Below, one piece after another: positions 36,266 through 48,921 of a stretch of DNA of 64,000 nt; positions within the stretch are counted from its first letter, which is position 1; every line of letters begins with the position of its first letter. Source of the DNA: Parietaria judaica. Taxonomy: Eukaryota; Streptophyta; Magnoliopsida; Rosales; Urticaceae. The notes beneath the pieces are model-generated. The model was not told the origin of the DNA, ran no database searches, and saw nothing but the letters and a program-made list of their open reading frames with translations. The stretch covers positions 26,693,746 through 26,757,745 of the forward strand of contig OX940872.1 of assembly GCA_954871525.1 (NCBI GenBank), read 5' to 3'. The translations under genes were made by a program, and so were the position numbers.

Positions 36266-38989
36266 TCATAATTTACATTTAGAGCAGAACTCTTTATACA
36301 AATCTAAACGTCCTTGCCATTGTGAGAATTGTTTCTTCAACATTTTATACGCTTTCGATTCCCGGGCCCCGAAATCCATACCGGAAGAATCCTCAAACCT
36401 CAACTCAACGGGGCAAAGACTGTCGAACATCTGCAGCCCCGCGCTATGCTCCACTCTGCCAACTGAATCCCGCGTCTTCGAAACCAAAGTGCCGAACGCC
36501 TCGTCCTCATAACCAGATTGTGTCTCCGTTTCACTGAATGCAGCTGCTTGGTGTAAGAAGTATGGTTTTACGTTTACCCTCTCAGAATCGGGCCAATTCT
36601 CTTCGGTGTCCTTGGCGAGAGAGATGGCGCGACTGTTACTAAGTTCGGAAGCAGAATCCGGTGCAGCCAATTCTAGTGCAGCCCGAATGGTCTCAGCCCG
36701 TCCCCGTCTTAGCTTCGCCTCTAGAGAAGAAGAATCACTGGAAGCTTCCGAGCTTAATGCAGAGTTCCGGAACTCATGGAGAGTGATTAGGACCGGGAGG
36801 GGAATCACCGGTCCCACGAGGCTTTTGGTGGGCGGCACTTTCGGTGACCACCTATTGCTGCGCACAGAAGGGTTCCTTAGAACAAAAGGAGGCAATTGGG
36901 GCTGATCCGGTACAGCCAAAAACTCCGACGATATCATATTATCCTCCACACGCACTTCAAGGAACTCAGAATAGCAAGAAAACGCCATTTGCAAAAGATC
37001 GACCGGAAAATCGGCCCACATTCTTTTGAGAGAAACCTCATGCACGCTCGATGGCAAACTAACGTCTCTAAAGACAATGTCGACCACGGAAGATGTTCTA
37101 TCCCGAGTAAGCCCACAAACTTTCAACTTCTCGCAGAGAATCTTGTGGAATTCTAAGGTGAAAGAATTTTTCTCAAGAGGGTCTGCGGAAGCGTCTTTCA
37201 GCATCGAGATCAGTCTTTCATCAAGGTTATGATCCATATAAGCTTTGAGGTAGACTAAGTCAATGTACTTGAACCTCCTTGGGAATTTGTATTCCTCGTC
37301 GAAAGCATAGCACATTAGGTAATCTTCAAATATCGAAACTTTCTCGTGGGCTTCTTCAACCTTTTCGACGGGGTCCCAAGATGCAGTGTATCTTTGGGAT
37401 TCGAGTTTTCCAGATGACATAAGCCGTACTAGAGTAAAACCACCGAAATCGTCTGGCTCGGAGAGCATTTCAGAGAGGTCTTTGTCTAAGATGCAGAATC
37501 CCAATACCATTTCCTTCTTGTATTGCCAGTCAATCCACACAGGTAGGTCATCCTTTGTAAATTCGTTTTTGACAAGACAATTTCCGCAGAGGCAATCGCG
37601 GCCGGAGAGCATGAGACTGGAAGGGTGTTCCCAAGCATAAAGAGACCTCGAAACTTCCGCTTCATCTACCGAAGGTCCATAACAGAAGAGGTTGAAATGA
37701 GAAGTCCAAAATGATCCGAGAATAATGCATAAACCCGATTCAGAAGCTTTCTTATACATGTTATCCCGTAAGTTACTCCTCAAATCACCCAATCTCAACA
37801 CGTTGATGTAACACGGCTTCTCTAAACCGTGAGTCCACCACTGCAGAACTGGCCTCGATAACTTGCACACATCACAGAGAACTAACACACTGTCAGACAC
37901 CAATGCAAAATGAAATCCATCAGGTCTTGCCTTTGCCATGGCACGGAACTCTTCTTTCTTTGTCGATGCGTACAAGTTCAAATTCTCGATTTTCATCAAA
38001 CAGCGTACATCGCATTGTCCTGGCTCTATGGAGATTAAAAAAACTGCATCGGAACGGGCAACAATCAAAGTCTTGAAATTCCAACTGAACTCACAGGCCA
38101 GCCACTTATAATCTCCAGAGTTGCTTGGATGATCCCATGATACTCGCAGTTTATTACCCTTGCGAAATTGATCGACTTTGTCGGTCGGCCGGCGCTGTTC
38201 CAAGTCAAACAAGAACATTTCACCACTTTCTAGAAGAACAACGCTCTGTTCACGTAGGTACGGGTTCCAACAAGCATGTACGATGCTGCAACTCTTGAAA
38301 ACCCTAGTACCAACGTAAATCAATTTCGGAAACGCACTACCCTCTTGAACCAGAACACGGTACCAGTGAACAGAGTACATTGTATAAGCTAACAAATACC
38401 CAATAGCAGCCGGTGAACTACCATCACGGGAATCCATGACAGGGTTGACAGAGATCCTCAAAATCTGATGATTAAGCTTTGCATCAGCCACGCAAACATC
38501 GTGATCTTCACCGTCCCTCGCAACCAAGGACGAATCTTCAACGGACAAGATCACATACCCGACTCGGTCAGCATTTTCACCAGTGGGAAAGAACGCAATG
38601 GAGTCGTTCGTGCCGGGGCAGCGGAGCAATTCGAGGTGGTTGTGAGAGAAGGCGGCGGCTTCGGATCGGCAATGCAGCTGCGGGCCAATGTCAGCGGCGA
38701 TTGAGGAGCAGGTCGAAGGCTGCAGAGAGGAAGCCATGAGGAAACGTGGGAACGAGAGGCTCTGCAGAGGGAAGCAAGGCTGGAGAAGAGAAGGCGAGGC
38801 CAAGAGACACTTTTGAGTCTCCTTCACGGGGTTGAAGGCGAGAGGGCCAACGACGGGCCTCATGGACGGGCCCGAAAGGAGTAAAGGGGCTTCATAGACC
38901 GCCGAAATCGGAAACACGTAATTTCCATCTTCCGAGCACAAGTCCTCCTCGCGAATCCTCTTGTTACCGCTTCGCCTATGAACATCCAT
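36266..38989 (-). CDS. TAF1C-like RNA polymerase I initiation factor subunit
   Basis: A single-exon coding region of 907 residues. I recognise the plant TAF1C-like pattern (TATA-box-binding protein-associated factor, RNA polymerase I subunit C): FPISAVYEAPLLLSGPS, GPLAFNP, a long beta-propeller region (LLRCPGTNDSIAFFPTG, VGYVILSVE, IGYLLAYTMYSVHW, VHACWNPYLREQSVVLLESGEMFLFDL, WLACEFSWNFKTLIVARSDAVFLI, LGSFWTSHFNLFCYG), then DLPVWIDWQYKKEMVLGFCILDKDLS and FGGFTLVRLMSSGKLESQRY, and a low-complexity C-terminal tail ending QWQGRLDLYKEFCSKCKL. In the family it is part of the SL1-type complex that recruits polymerase I to rDNA in the nucleolus; this role is inferred for the plant protein. The ATG at 38989 was chosen because a splice acceptor (GCGCAG) lies just before it; the upstream in-frame GTG is not a start. 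Confidence 0.85.
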   Translation of the reverse strand: MDVHRRSGNKRIREEDLCSEDGNYVFPISAVYEAPLLLSGPSMRPVVGPLAFNPVKETQKCLLASPSLLQPCFPLQSLSFPRFLMASSLQPSTCSSIAADIGPQLHCRSEAAAFSHNHLELLRCPGTNDSIAFFPTGENADRVGYVILSVEDSSLVARDGEDHDVCVADAKLNHQILRISVNPVMDSRDGSSPAAIGYLLAYTMYSVHWYRVLVQEGSAFPKLIYVGTRVFKSCSIVHACWNPYLREQSVVLLESGEMFLFDLEQRRPTDKVDQFRKGNKLRVSWDHPSNSGDYKWLACEFSWNFKTLIVARSDAVFLISIEPGQCDVRCLMKIENLNLYASTKKEEFRAMAKARPDGFHFALVSDSVLVLCDVCKLSRPVLQWWTHGLEKPCYINVLRLGDLRSNLRDNMYKKASESGLCIILGSFWTSHFNLFCYGPSVDEAEVSRSLYAWEHPSSLMLSGRDCLCGNCLVKNEFTKDDLPVWIDWQYKKEMVLGFCILDKDLSEMLSEPDDFGGFTLVRLMSSGKLESQRYTASWDPVEKVEEAHEKVSIFEDYLMCYAFDEEYKFPRRFKYIDLVYLKAYMDHNLDERLISMLKDASADPLEKNSFTLEFHKILCEKLKVCGLTRDRTSSVVDIVFRDVSLPSSVHEVSLKRMWADFPVDLLQMAFSCYSEFLEVRVEDNMISSEFLAVPDQPQLPPFVLRNPSVRSNRWSPKVPPTKSLVGPVIPLPVLITLHEFRNSALSSEASSDSSSLEAKLRRGRAETIRAALELAAPDSASELSNSRAISLAKDTEENWPDSERVNVKPYFLHQAAAFSETETQSGYEDEAFGTLVSKTRDSVGRVEHSAGLQMFDSLCPVELRFEDSSGMDFGARESKAYKMLKKQFSQWQGRLDLYKEFCSKCKL

Positions 38990-39720
38990 AACCTGCGCCA
39001 CGTATCAATCATAACGACAAAATGACGATAATAAATAAACGATGCTCTCATCTCGTTAATTTCCATTAAAAAAATACCTTCCCCGGGGATTCTGTAGATT
39101 CTTGACGCCATGGCACTCTCTCGCTGTCACTCGTTGAACCGAAGAGCACAGTCATGGCTGCTTCAGCTCGGACGGTGGTTCAAATCCGGTCACGGAGTCA
39201 GCCTTCTAGTCCAGACGATGCACCGACTAACGCGATTTTCCGTGGTTCATCAAATCAACTACCTGAGAAGCAAAAAAGATAAACCTATTAACAATTTACA
39301 AATGAACAAAGAACAATTTCAAATCAACAAACAAACTAACAAGGTTGCAATCCCTAAATGGAAACCAAAATCATAAAATCAAATATACAGAAGCGGCGAG
39401 GGTTATAACTTCTTCTTCTTCAAAGAATCATTTCACATTGATTGACCCGAATTCCGCAACAAATTCTGCATATATCATGAGCAATATCTGAAGAACTTGA
39501 GTTATACCCGAATCGGAGTCTGGGTTTGCTGCTCGGGAAGACTTGGGGGAGGACCGGAGAGGCCTAGAGACACAAAGGCATCACCGACTCAAGAGGAAGA
39601 AGCGAGAGAGAGAGAGAGAACGGAGGCGTCGCCGGCGAGGAAAGTGAGCGACAGAGTTGGCCGTGTACGGCGAGGCTGCGAGGGTTTAGTGTTGGCGGCA
39701 AAGGAGACTCTAATACCTGA
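38990..39720 (-). other. Probable 5' UTR exons and introns of the TAF1C-like gene
   Basis: Candidate leader exon 39262-39078 lies between an acceptor (CTCAG) and a donor (GGGGAAG before GTATTT), followed by an intron to 38993. ATGs within it run into a stop soon after the junction, so they would be upstream ORFs. Around 39500-39717 the minus strand is pyrimidine-rich with an AAACCCT motif, typical of plant leaders. All of this is inferred from splice-like signals only. Confidence 0.4.
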
Positions 39721-41679
39721 AAAATAAGTGATATTTGCGGCAGAACAACCCAAAATAATTTATAACAGTCCGGTGAACAAGATCTCATATTTATTTTCTG
39801 CTGTATAAATAGTACTAACGATCGACCATGACAACACGATGAGGACTTAATAAGATACGATAATGAGATATTTATTTTTACGCACTTTATATAGGTTATT
39901 ATGTGTTTACTACTGAATATATGTCAAATTTATATTTTTATTTATTAATTACATTGTTGAATTGATGAATGTCTAAAGTAGTTAGTAAGTTTTAAATCTT
40001 GCATTATATATTAATTACGTAATTGAATTGATGAATGTCTAAAGTTGTTAATAAGCTTTAAATCTTACATTTATATTATTATATGAATTAATTTAAATGG
40101 GTCTAAAACTAATGTATATTGTTATTAAGTGTTAAGTAATGATTATATGTCAAATTTATGTTTTTAATTTAAGTAATTACGTTTGTTCAATTTATGAATA
40201 TCTAAACTTGTTAATAAGTTTTAAAATCTTATGTTATATTATTGTATTAATTTATTTAAATGAGTAAATCTAATATATTATTTTCTTAATTGTATCAAAA
40301 TGAATTAAATGGGTTAAACACATAAGATAAACACGCTTGCTTAATAAAAAGAGTGGGTCTGTGTTTCATCTTCAGACACGGTTAATAAATGAAGCGAGTC
40401 CGTATTTACATAAAATTAGCTAAAAGCGCTTAAAACATGCATGAAACACGAATTCCCACCTCTAGAAAATATTATTAATCATGTTAAAGAACAAAAAAAT
40501 TGAACATTTAAAACTTGAAATCAGATATGTTGTACTCCAAGTAGAGTTTGTTTCTCTTACTAAAGATAGTATATGGTTGCAATGCGATCTGAAGATAAGG
40601 ATTACATATGATCTGTAAGAGCAAAATATGTATTTATTTACAAATAATTTAGTAAATACTGTATAAAAAATAACTAGTCGGATCATTCTTTACAAGGGAG
40701 GCTTGAGGTTTTATCAAAGAAGTTCATCTCCCTCTCGGTACAGACGCCGTAATCGGAGGTTGAGCTAACTCCTCGCGACGATACACGCTTTCTTTATGTC
40801 CAGAAGAACCTGCAATTCCAGATTAACATGTATTCAGCTCTTTCATACTAAAGAAGCAAACCGAGAGAATCAATGCAGGAAACAATTCAGAAATCTTTGG
40901 TAGATCGAAAACCTTTTCCAGTTCACAAATTTATAATTATATACCTTATAAGACTGATAACGAAGCAACCTGAGCTGAGACACAATTTTCATTAAGTGGA
41001 CGTGGACCGATTAAAATTATGATTTTTTGCCGCACCTCAGGTCCCCAACTTGAGGGGGATCGAAAAGGCAATTAAATTTACGCCTTGTTTTTCCATATGG
41101 GGTGTACGGCTCAGCCAGTTGAAGCCCCGAGGCGGAATGTGACTCATTTAAATCTCGAAAAAGGGTTTTCAATCCATTTTAAAGCCCCAAAAAGGGGGTT
41201 ACGGTTTTAAATGCCTAACTTAAACAAAGAGCTTTAACCCCGAAGTATATTTGTTTGTAGGACTAGAATCCTAGAGTCCAATTGTTCTTAAAACAAAGCT
41301 TCTTGATCTATAGTGTTTGTACATTTTTCGAGACATTAGCATTCAAATTGCAGTTTCGGACACAAATCGTCGTAACACCGACGTCTAAAAATCAACGAAT
41401 AGTTATTTAGCGAGGCTAGTAAGGCAAATACCTAAGGTAACGAAAGTCGAGCATGTCCGCAAAGTCATTAGTTGCTTAAATTTTCATTCATGAACTTCAA
41501 ACATTTTCGTTGCAAGCGGTATTCGCAGAAGCTGCAAAAAGATTACATGAATTCTCCCCACGCAAAGCTCGGTTCCGCGCGGAATTTCGATACATTGCGA
41601 AATCAGTCAAGTTTATATCCTTTGATGCTCTCAGCAAAACATGAAAATCTCATCTATCAAACGGGAATCTACCTCGATC
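39721..41679. other. Spacer, no gene supported
   Basis: 39840-40450 is AT-rich with repeated phrases (GAATTGATGAATGTCTAAAG at about 39960 and 40023). A short minus-strand open stretch at 40813-40726, preceded by a TGCAG acceptor, could be a 3' exon or UTR of the DUF167 gene but is unproven. 40980-41240 looks like old repeat DNA. Confidence 0.4.
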
Positions 41680-42254
<575 letters not shown>

Positions 42255-42354
42255 TAGGCTCGGCGTAGTCGAACTCGCCTGTGTTTGTGAAAATCTTGAG
42301 TTTTGTTTTGGGACAGTGAAAGTGCGAGACTAATCCTGTAAATTCAGCAAACAA

Positions 42355-42835
42355 CTCCGGATTTTGGCAGAAGTGCCAAAATCCGGAATCGGACTTTTCC
42401 GGATCTAGAAATCTCGGTCGGATTATAGAATCATAACGTAATATTAAGTTCAGGTTTTTCAGTTTAAGGGTTAATTACGGTTAAATATCCAACTTAAGGT
42501 TAAAATTAGCGACATTTATCCGGCCTCCAAAAGTGGCGACTACAGTGCCCAAGGAACAGTGTGAGGGTCAGTGTGAGGGGTGGACCCGTATCGCCATTTG
42601 TTTTGCCGTTAGTGTATGAAAAGTGATTGTTAACTACGGGTCATATGTACGCCACGTGGATACCATGAATATATCTTTCCGTTGGGCCTTAAATGTGGGA
42701 TCTGAAAAAAAAAAAAACGAATTAAAAATGCTTGATCTAAATTTTCCTGGAATCTGGAAGTTTGAATCCAAAAAAATCAGAATTCAGCAGGTCGTGTCCA
42801 GATTTTTCCGGGCACTCCAGAAACCGGAGTACATT
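42355..42835. repeat. Two CCGGA-type low-complexity tracts
   Basis: About 42355-42420 and 42740-42835 carry CCGGAAT / TCCGG / CCGGAG repeats like those at 1700, 33150 and 52000. The DNA between them is AT-rich. No terminal inverted repeat is evident. Confidence 0.4.
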
Positions 42836-43123
42836 TACAGCATTAAGTGAAACCCAAACAATTGATCCGGGTTATCTTTAAAATTTTGCGACTAAAGTCC
42901 TTAAATTAACAATGCATCTGAAATAATTGCAAAATTCACAGGTCACCCAAAAATTGCACCAGAAATAGAACCACTCTCACTTCACATTGTCAAATAAAAA
43001 AATAAAAAATAAAATAGTTTCGACAAATGAATTCGGATTCAACGGAAATTCCGTCCCAAAAAAATATATACACAACTATGAATTTGGAGAAAACGAAATA
43101 ATGAATAACAAACAATGTTGGAG

Positions 43124-43585
43124 TCAAGTTCTGAAGGCGTCTCCTTTCATCATCTGCCTGAACTCCTTGTAGTTCACGCGGCCGTCCCCGTCCACGTCCA
43201 CTTTCCCGATCATCCGGCGGCAGTCCTCCACGGACCGGCCCTGCCCGAGCCCCAGCGACGCCAGCACCGCGCGCAGCTCGTCCACGGTGATGAAGCCGTC
43301 GCCGTTCTGGTCGAAGACCTCGAAGGCCTCCCTCATGTCCCCCTCGGCCTCGTCGCCCCCGCCGCTCTGCTCGGCCATGATGGCGCGGTAGAGCTCCCCG
43401 AACTCGGCCGCGTCCACGCAGCCGTCCCCGTTGGCGTCGATGCGCTCGATCATGAGCGCCAGCTCGGCGTCGGCCACCGCGATGCCGAGCTTGGCCAGCG
43501 AGTCGCTCAGCTCCGCCTTGGTGATCAGCCCGTCGCCGTTGCGGTCGAACATCTCGAAGACTCGCCCGAGCTCCGTGCTCTCCAT
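43124..43585 (-). CDS. Calmodulin-like protein (CML7-type), four EF-hands
   Basis: An intronless gene of 153 residues. Four canonical 12-residue calcium loops are present: [12 protein letters not shown] (14-25), [12 protein letters not shown] (50-61), [12 protein letters not shown] (92-103) and [12 protein letters not shown] (130-141). All have D/N at positions 1, 3 and 5 and E at 12, so all four should bind calcium. The ending [11 protein letters not shown] is typical of CML3/CML7-type proteins. The start MESTEL at 43585 was chosen over the ATG two codons upstream (43591) because it aligns with the family start and has A at -3 and G at +4. Family role: calcium sensor that changes partner binding. 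The gene is far more GC-rich than its surroundings, which creates long spurious open frames on the opposite strand. Confidence 0.93.
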   Translation of the reverse strand: MESTELGRVFEMFDRNGDGLITKAELSDSLAKLGIAVADAELALMIERIDANGDGCVDAAEFGELYRAIMAEQSGGGDEAEGDMREAFEVFDQNGDGFITVDELRAVLASLGLGQGRSVEDCRRMIGKVDVDGDGRVNYKEFRQMMKGDAFRT

Positions 43586-43667
43586 TTTCATTGCAATAGA
43601 GCTTTTCTTTTCGTGTTGTTTGTGAATCAAGAGAGAGAGTCGTGGTGTGTTGCAAACAATTGGAGCT

Positions 43668-43688
43668 TGTATATATATATATATATAG
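43668..43688 (-). promoter_or_regulatory. Candidate TATA box of the CML gene
   Basis: A TATATA run about 85-100 bp upstream of the start codon on the minus strand, at a spacing that would fit a TATA box with a short leader. It is also a simple repeat, so this is suggestive only. Confidence 0.4.
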
Positions 43689-43869
43689 CTTGTGTGTGTG
43701 AATTTGAAGCCTTCTCATACAATTTCACGCGTATTCTTACTTACTTTTATATATTTTTTTTAAAGGAAAACTATTATATTATTTCGTATTTGTATTAAGT
43801 AAAGAGATTTGCTTTTTCGTACCCTTAAATACTTACTATACAAGTCAATCTCTAACTATACCTAGGCTC

Positions 43870-44074
43870 CTATGCGCGTGTGTACCGAAAACCAGGTGTC
43901 GTTGGACCCCGAGATCTTGCAACGAGGTTGCCAATTGTGTTGCTAAACGCCGCCTTTCGGGCTTTATTTCGGATTTATCGTCATCTGTTTATCCCGAGTG
44001 GCTTGTAACCGTCATTTTGAGGGATTTCTCCCTTATTTTAGCCTAATGAAATTCTTGTTGATTTAAAAAAAAAA
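43870..44074 (+). mobile_element. 5'-truncated LINE tail with poly(A)
   Basis: The plus strand encodes CRWTPRSCNEVANCVAK ... YPEWLVTVILRDFSLILA then a stop, the same RNase H C-terminus as the LINE in the sulfate transporter intron. A 10-A tail follows at 44065-44074. The 5' edge is near 43870. I could not find a matching target duplication, so it is probably older than the intronic copy. Confidence 0.78.
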
Positions 44075-46430
44075 TTGACGATATTACTCTTTATTTTTTA
44101 AAATAATAATTAAACGCTCAAGTTTTTTATAATTAAAAATTGATAATATTTTAACTTTTTTTTAATACAATTTTACAATGTATATTTTGTCGAAATTGAA
44201 ACTAGGCGTATATAAAATAAAATTCTAAGACCGTGAATAAAAGACAATATCTATTTTTATAGAAATTGAAAGTGGGGGGTGTATATATGAAAATAATTAT
44301 ATTTTGAGAGAATATTTTAAATTTTTTTAGGAGTATATTGTATGAAAATTGAAAAGTAAATATTATATACATTGATAATGATGATTAGTTTCTTATTTTT
44401 ATTGTGATCATTTTGGATCGTAGAGTTTATTGTTCTTAGATATACTTTTAATAGAGTTGCCATCTCTAATTTATTGAATAAATTATTTAAAGAAATTGTA
44501 TAAAATGCCTAATTTTATGTCAAATCTTTTAAGCAATACTCATTCCTGAGAATAAAAAATATACACAATGAGCATTTTTTTAAAAATTTGACACAAATAA
44601 GCATTTCGTTCATTTATCCATTAATTTATGAAGTTTATACGGAGTAAAAAGACAAATTTCAAATTAATAATACATAATAGGCAAATACAAATCTATTTTG
44701 TTCTGTAGTCTTTTGGCATAAATGAACAATGTTTCACTAAGCGTAAGCGCGTTGGAGTTTGGTGGATGTGCGTTTCATTATTGGTTTAAAGGCGACATTT
44801 TTATTCATTGTTTTTTATTTATTTATTTATTTATTAACTTAAAGCAAACAGACCGTTTTATTTATTTATTAAAAGATTAAATAAACAAAAAGGTAATGCG
44901 ACCGTTGATAACGGATCTGGAAGAACATGAAGACCGTTGATAACGCGCAAAGATGAAAGTGATTTACGGCCGGCTGATAGAGACCGTTGGATCAATCTCT
45001 TCCAACAGCTATTTTCTAACGTATACCTGTCGCGACACGTGGCACGTATTTAATTAATGTCGTTTTTCTTTTCCTAACGTCTTGGACGGCTTTGGAGTTT
45101 GAAGAAGAGAAGAGACTGAATATATATTTTTACGATTTCAGAGAAATTTACGTGAGTACAAATATGAAATTACAACTATATTATATTTATATTATTATAT
45201 ATATCCTTGCACGTTGCACATAAGACAAACATTTGCAGTGATTTAATAGTATTATTATAAAGTATAGTTTAGTAAGAAATTGATACACGAGGTCTCCATA
45301 ACTTCCTATTCTGACTTTCATGTCGATAACGTGTCGTATGGATATTTTTTAATTAATTTTCACCCATAAATATATAAATGTTGTATAGTAAATAAGTCCA
45401 AGTAGCATGGTGATATTATTACCGTGAGTATTTTTCGCTTTTTGATTTTTCGGTTTCGAATTCATATTAGAATGTTTTTAAGGTAATAAACCAAGTGTGT
45501 CCGAACTTATTTGAGAAAGTGCAAGAAACGGCGATTTTGTATGTCGTGATTCGGATAAGTAAAGTTTTACATTTCCGGTCAATCAAATTTAACGGTTAAT
45601 TCCAACAAGTAAATTGTTCAACTCGTTCTCTCTCTACTCAAACGTTCACCGGTCTTGCGTATTATTGTCTTTCAATGAGTTTCTTCTCGGACGTCTTTTA
45701 CATCTTTAATGCATTTTATCGAGCTAGTGTTTTTTTTTTTTTTTTTGTCACTCATACGTTTGATCTCTATAATTTGAATACTTGCGAACATGTATTAAAG
45801 ATTTATAACGCGTTACTTCTCTATGATTACAATCGCTAACTTATAATAAAGCAAGAAATTTATAAAGAGTGTAATAACACAACAATAATTTTAGAAGAAA
45901 ACAAAAGAAGAGAGATTGTCTGTAATTGATGAGCAAAACTCAGCCAGTGGGCCCCAAATGAGAAGTTGGTGGGTCACACACTCACTCACACTATCTAAAT
46001 TCTAATCTGATTTAATAGAGAATTGTTGCCATTGCTGAGAAGAAAATCCTTCACAAGCAAAGTATTAAGTAACCTTCATCTTAGTTTTTATTTTTATTTT
46101 TTATTAGGTGTTCGTGAATCGTATTAAGTATATGTCTAGTAGTATTCGTTCGTTTATGTAGCGTATGTTCGTGATTTAGAATTTGTTCAAATTATACATT
46201 CAAGTATTCAATTATCTACAACTTTACAGTTTCAAAGTTTTTAGAAAGAAAAAAAAAAGTTTATTGGTGAAACATAGAACAATAGACATTAGTGTTTAGA
46301 AACCATTTTGTTGCATTTTGAGAATAAAATTATCCAATAAAATAGCTAAAAACTTGATTGGTTTTTTGTTTTGATAAAATATTTTCTCAAAATCCTTTTT
46401 TAGTTTCTTCTTTTCACACACAAAATGAAA
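44075..46430. other. AT-rich spacer
   Basis: No gene recognised. Notable are (ATTT)n near 44813-44835, two spaced copies of GACCGTTGATAACG (about 44900 and 44931), and a T-run at about 45729-45747. Confidence 0.45.
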
Positions 46431-46436
46431 ACACCT

Positions 46437-47090
46437 CGGGGGCGTTTGGAAGCGTTTTTTATTTTCGTTTTGTGTTTGCATTTTTATTTTTGTTAAATTG
46501 TTTTATAATTACGTTTTGAAAATGTGATTGGTTAAAATTTTGTTGCACTGTTTTTTGAAAAGGAAAATAAAAACTGCGTTTGGTTTAATTTTTTTAGGAA
46601 ATAAATCCTTGTAAAGATAAATAAATATATATCCGGTGTATTTTTTTTTATAGAGTGTACTTAAATGAAATGAATTCAAATCAATTTTATATTTTTGTGG
46701 CATAAAATTTCAAAAAGTCCAACAATAATTTTCAAATCTCTTATGAAAAAAATATTTTTTTAGTTTTTTGAACCTTTTACCACGACAAAATCTTTAATAT
46801 ATATCGCATATAATTACACACATGTGGTACTTTTCTCACAAATATTTTTTTCTTGTAATAAAATGACGTATATTAAATGTAAAGTGAGGAGAGAAAATAA
46901 AAACACAAAATGAAAACACATTTTTTTTTGTTTTTATCTTTGTATGTAAAGTAGTAGAAATTAAAAAAATGCTTTTAGAAAATATTTTATCAAAATATTA
47001 AGCAATCACCTTTTTATCACCTTTTTTTTATTACACATTTTGGCAAAATGAAAATCTGTTTTGAAAATGTCTTCAAAACGCCCCTCTTTT
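46437..47090. mobile_element. MITE-like element
   Basis: The left end GGGGGCGTTTGGAAGCG and right end GTCTTCAAAACGCCCCTC are imperfect inverted repeats, and both ends carry matching T/A-rich subterminal runs (TTTTGTGTTTGCATTTTTATTTT type). No coding frame is present. The target duplication is not clear, so the boundaries are approximate. Confidence 0.4.
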
Positions 47091-48348
47091 TTCATTTATT
47101 TCTTGTTGTTAGAGCTTGAAAGACCATTTTTCCTACTTATTAAATTGTATTTAATTTGTACTTTATAAGGTACATTTTTTGTTACTGTTACTGGCTAATT
47201 TTGGACATGATGAATTTGGTTAATGAAAAATTAATTTTCAATTAGCTTATAAGATGATTTTGGTTAATGAAAAATTATTTTTATTATACTAAATTCCTTC
47301 GTTTTGTTTCTCATGTAAAATTATAATGAACATGACAATTCTAACACTTAAAAAAATCCGATAAATATACGATTATAATATTATGAAATAAATTTTCATA
47401 TATATTACACTATTATTATTTGAATTTTGTATCTATGTCTATTATTTTTATTAATTTATATCATAGTTATAGTTACATATATTTTTATCAATATAATTAT
47501 TAATATTATTCTTATTATCAATTAATTATTTTTTATTTAAACTAATGACAATTATTTTTTTAAATCAATTCTAACAAAAAATTAACCAAAACTGTTTTTT
47601 TTTTCTTAAAAAAAAACAATGTAACAAAACAGTAATCAATTACATCTTCAAAATATTTTTATAAAACTGTTTTAGAAAATTAAAAATGCAAACACAAACT
47701 GAAAATACAAAACACTTCCTATTTATAAAATATATGTTTGGATTATTTTTTCTTGAAAATTACGAACCTCGTTAGGAATAACGAGACCCGAAGAAAAAAT
47801 GGTTCCGATAGACTTTGCTTCGATCATATTGTGGATGGAGAATCTGGAATTCTTGAACCCGAACAAACACGAACCAAATGAATTATTATGAAACCTTTGA
47901 CCCGATGCTTTGATGAACTCAACAAAACTCAGATTCGGAGGACGCCACAAACGAAGATGGAAATTCGCTTGATAAGTCGAAGAACGCCACAGAAAGATTC
48001 CGATAAGTTCGAAAAGTTCCTAAGAACTGTATAGAGAGTTTAAATCACACATTATATCTGAATAACTTGGTTTTTATTTCGTAGCTTTCCTTGTTAGCCT
48101 TTAAATAGGCATTACAAAGTGGTGGGAATTGATGACAACCACTTATAAAACCCTAATACAAGACCAACTTTCAAACTACCCTATTAACTATTGAGAATCG
48201 CAACAAAACCATTGAACAAAACCCTAATACGGCAATAGGACTAGATTCAACGTTTTTAGCTAAAGGAAATAATCACACACATAATCAGATTTGACCAAAC
48301 TAATCCAAAGCTTGAATTATGTTGATCAATTTGGGCTGAGGCTTAGAA
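47091..48348. other. Spacer; 47720-48340 LTR-like on the minus strand
   Basis: On the minus strand about 48340-47720 has TATTTAAAGGC (TATA-like), then AATAAAAACC, then GTGGCGTTC ... CGAC phrases that recall plant LTR U3-R-U5 regions. No terminal repeat, primer-binding site or partner copy is visible, so this is only a suggestion. Confidence 0.3.
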
Positions 48349-48609
48349 TCATGATTCATGGTCAACTGGTCTTCTTGAATTAGCTTGAGCCGAAATCTTT
48401 TGAATAAGCCCATTATGCATGCTCTTGAATTTCTTCCATTCTTCTTCGCTTAAGCCATGTAACTCTTCATTGAAGTCTTGGTTACTCCTCGGAATTGGCT
48501 CGTTGAAGCCTCTTTGTTTCTTTGCTCGTAAAATCACATCAAAATCGTACAATTTGACAAAAATAAATGAGGGGGTTGTTCCGTACAAAATGTTCAAAAA
48601 ACTAAACAT
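48349..48609 (-). other. Unrecognised open frame, exon-like 3' part
   Basis: The stretch RGFNEPIPRSNQDFNEELHG ... EEEWKKFKSMHNGLI has protein-like composition and ends just before the LTR-like segment. I know no family for it. It may be a retroelement gag fragment or a gene remnant. Confidence 0.25.
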
Positions 48610-48887
48610 AACAAATTATAAAGTTCGCAACTCTTTTTATGAAGAAAAAAATTTCAATAAAATAGCAAGTTTATAGAGAAAAAATACATTTAAATTTAAA
48701 TTGCACATTTTTTTTAAATCAATGGATAAGTATTCAAATACATTATTAAATTTCAAAAGGAGAGCAAGTTTTTGGGATCAAAGTTGCACATTTTTGTTTG
48801 ACTATGTTTGATAATTATGGGATTAGATTCTTTTTGGATGTGCAACACTAGTAAGTCAGATCGTTACACAACCTGTCGACATTATAT

Positions 48888-48921
<34 letters not shown>

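Noticed and set aside
36322..38739. Several 60-100-codon plus-strand frames
   Set aside because: All are antisense shadows of the long TAF1C-like reading frame.
39165..39220. tRNA-like B box (GGTTCAAATCC)
   Set aside because: The T-stem does not pair and no D arm, anticodon arm or acceptor stem can be formed around it.
43115..43798. 227-codon plus-strand open frame over the CML gene
   Set aside because: It is the GC-driven antisense shadow of the EF-hand gene and has no family features; the minus-strand reading has four perfect calcium loops.
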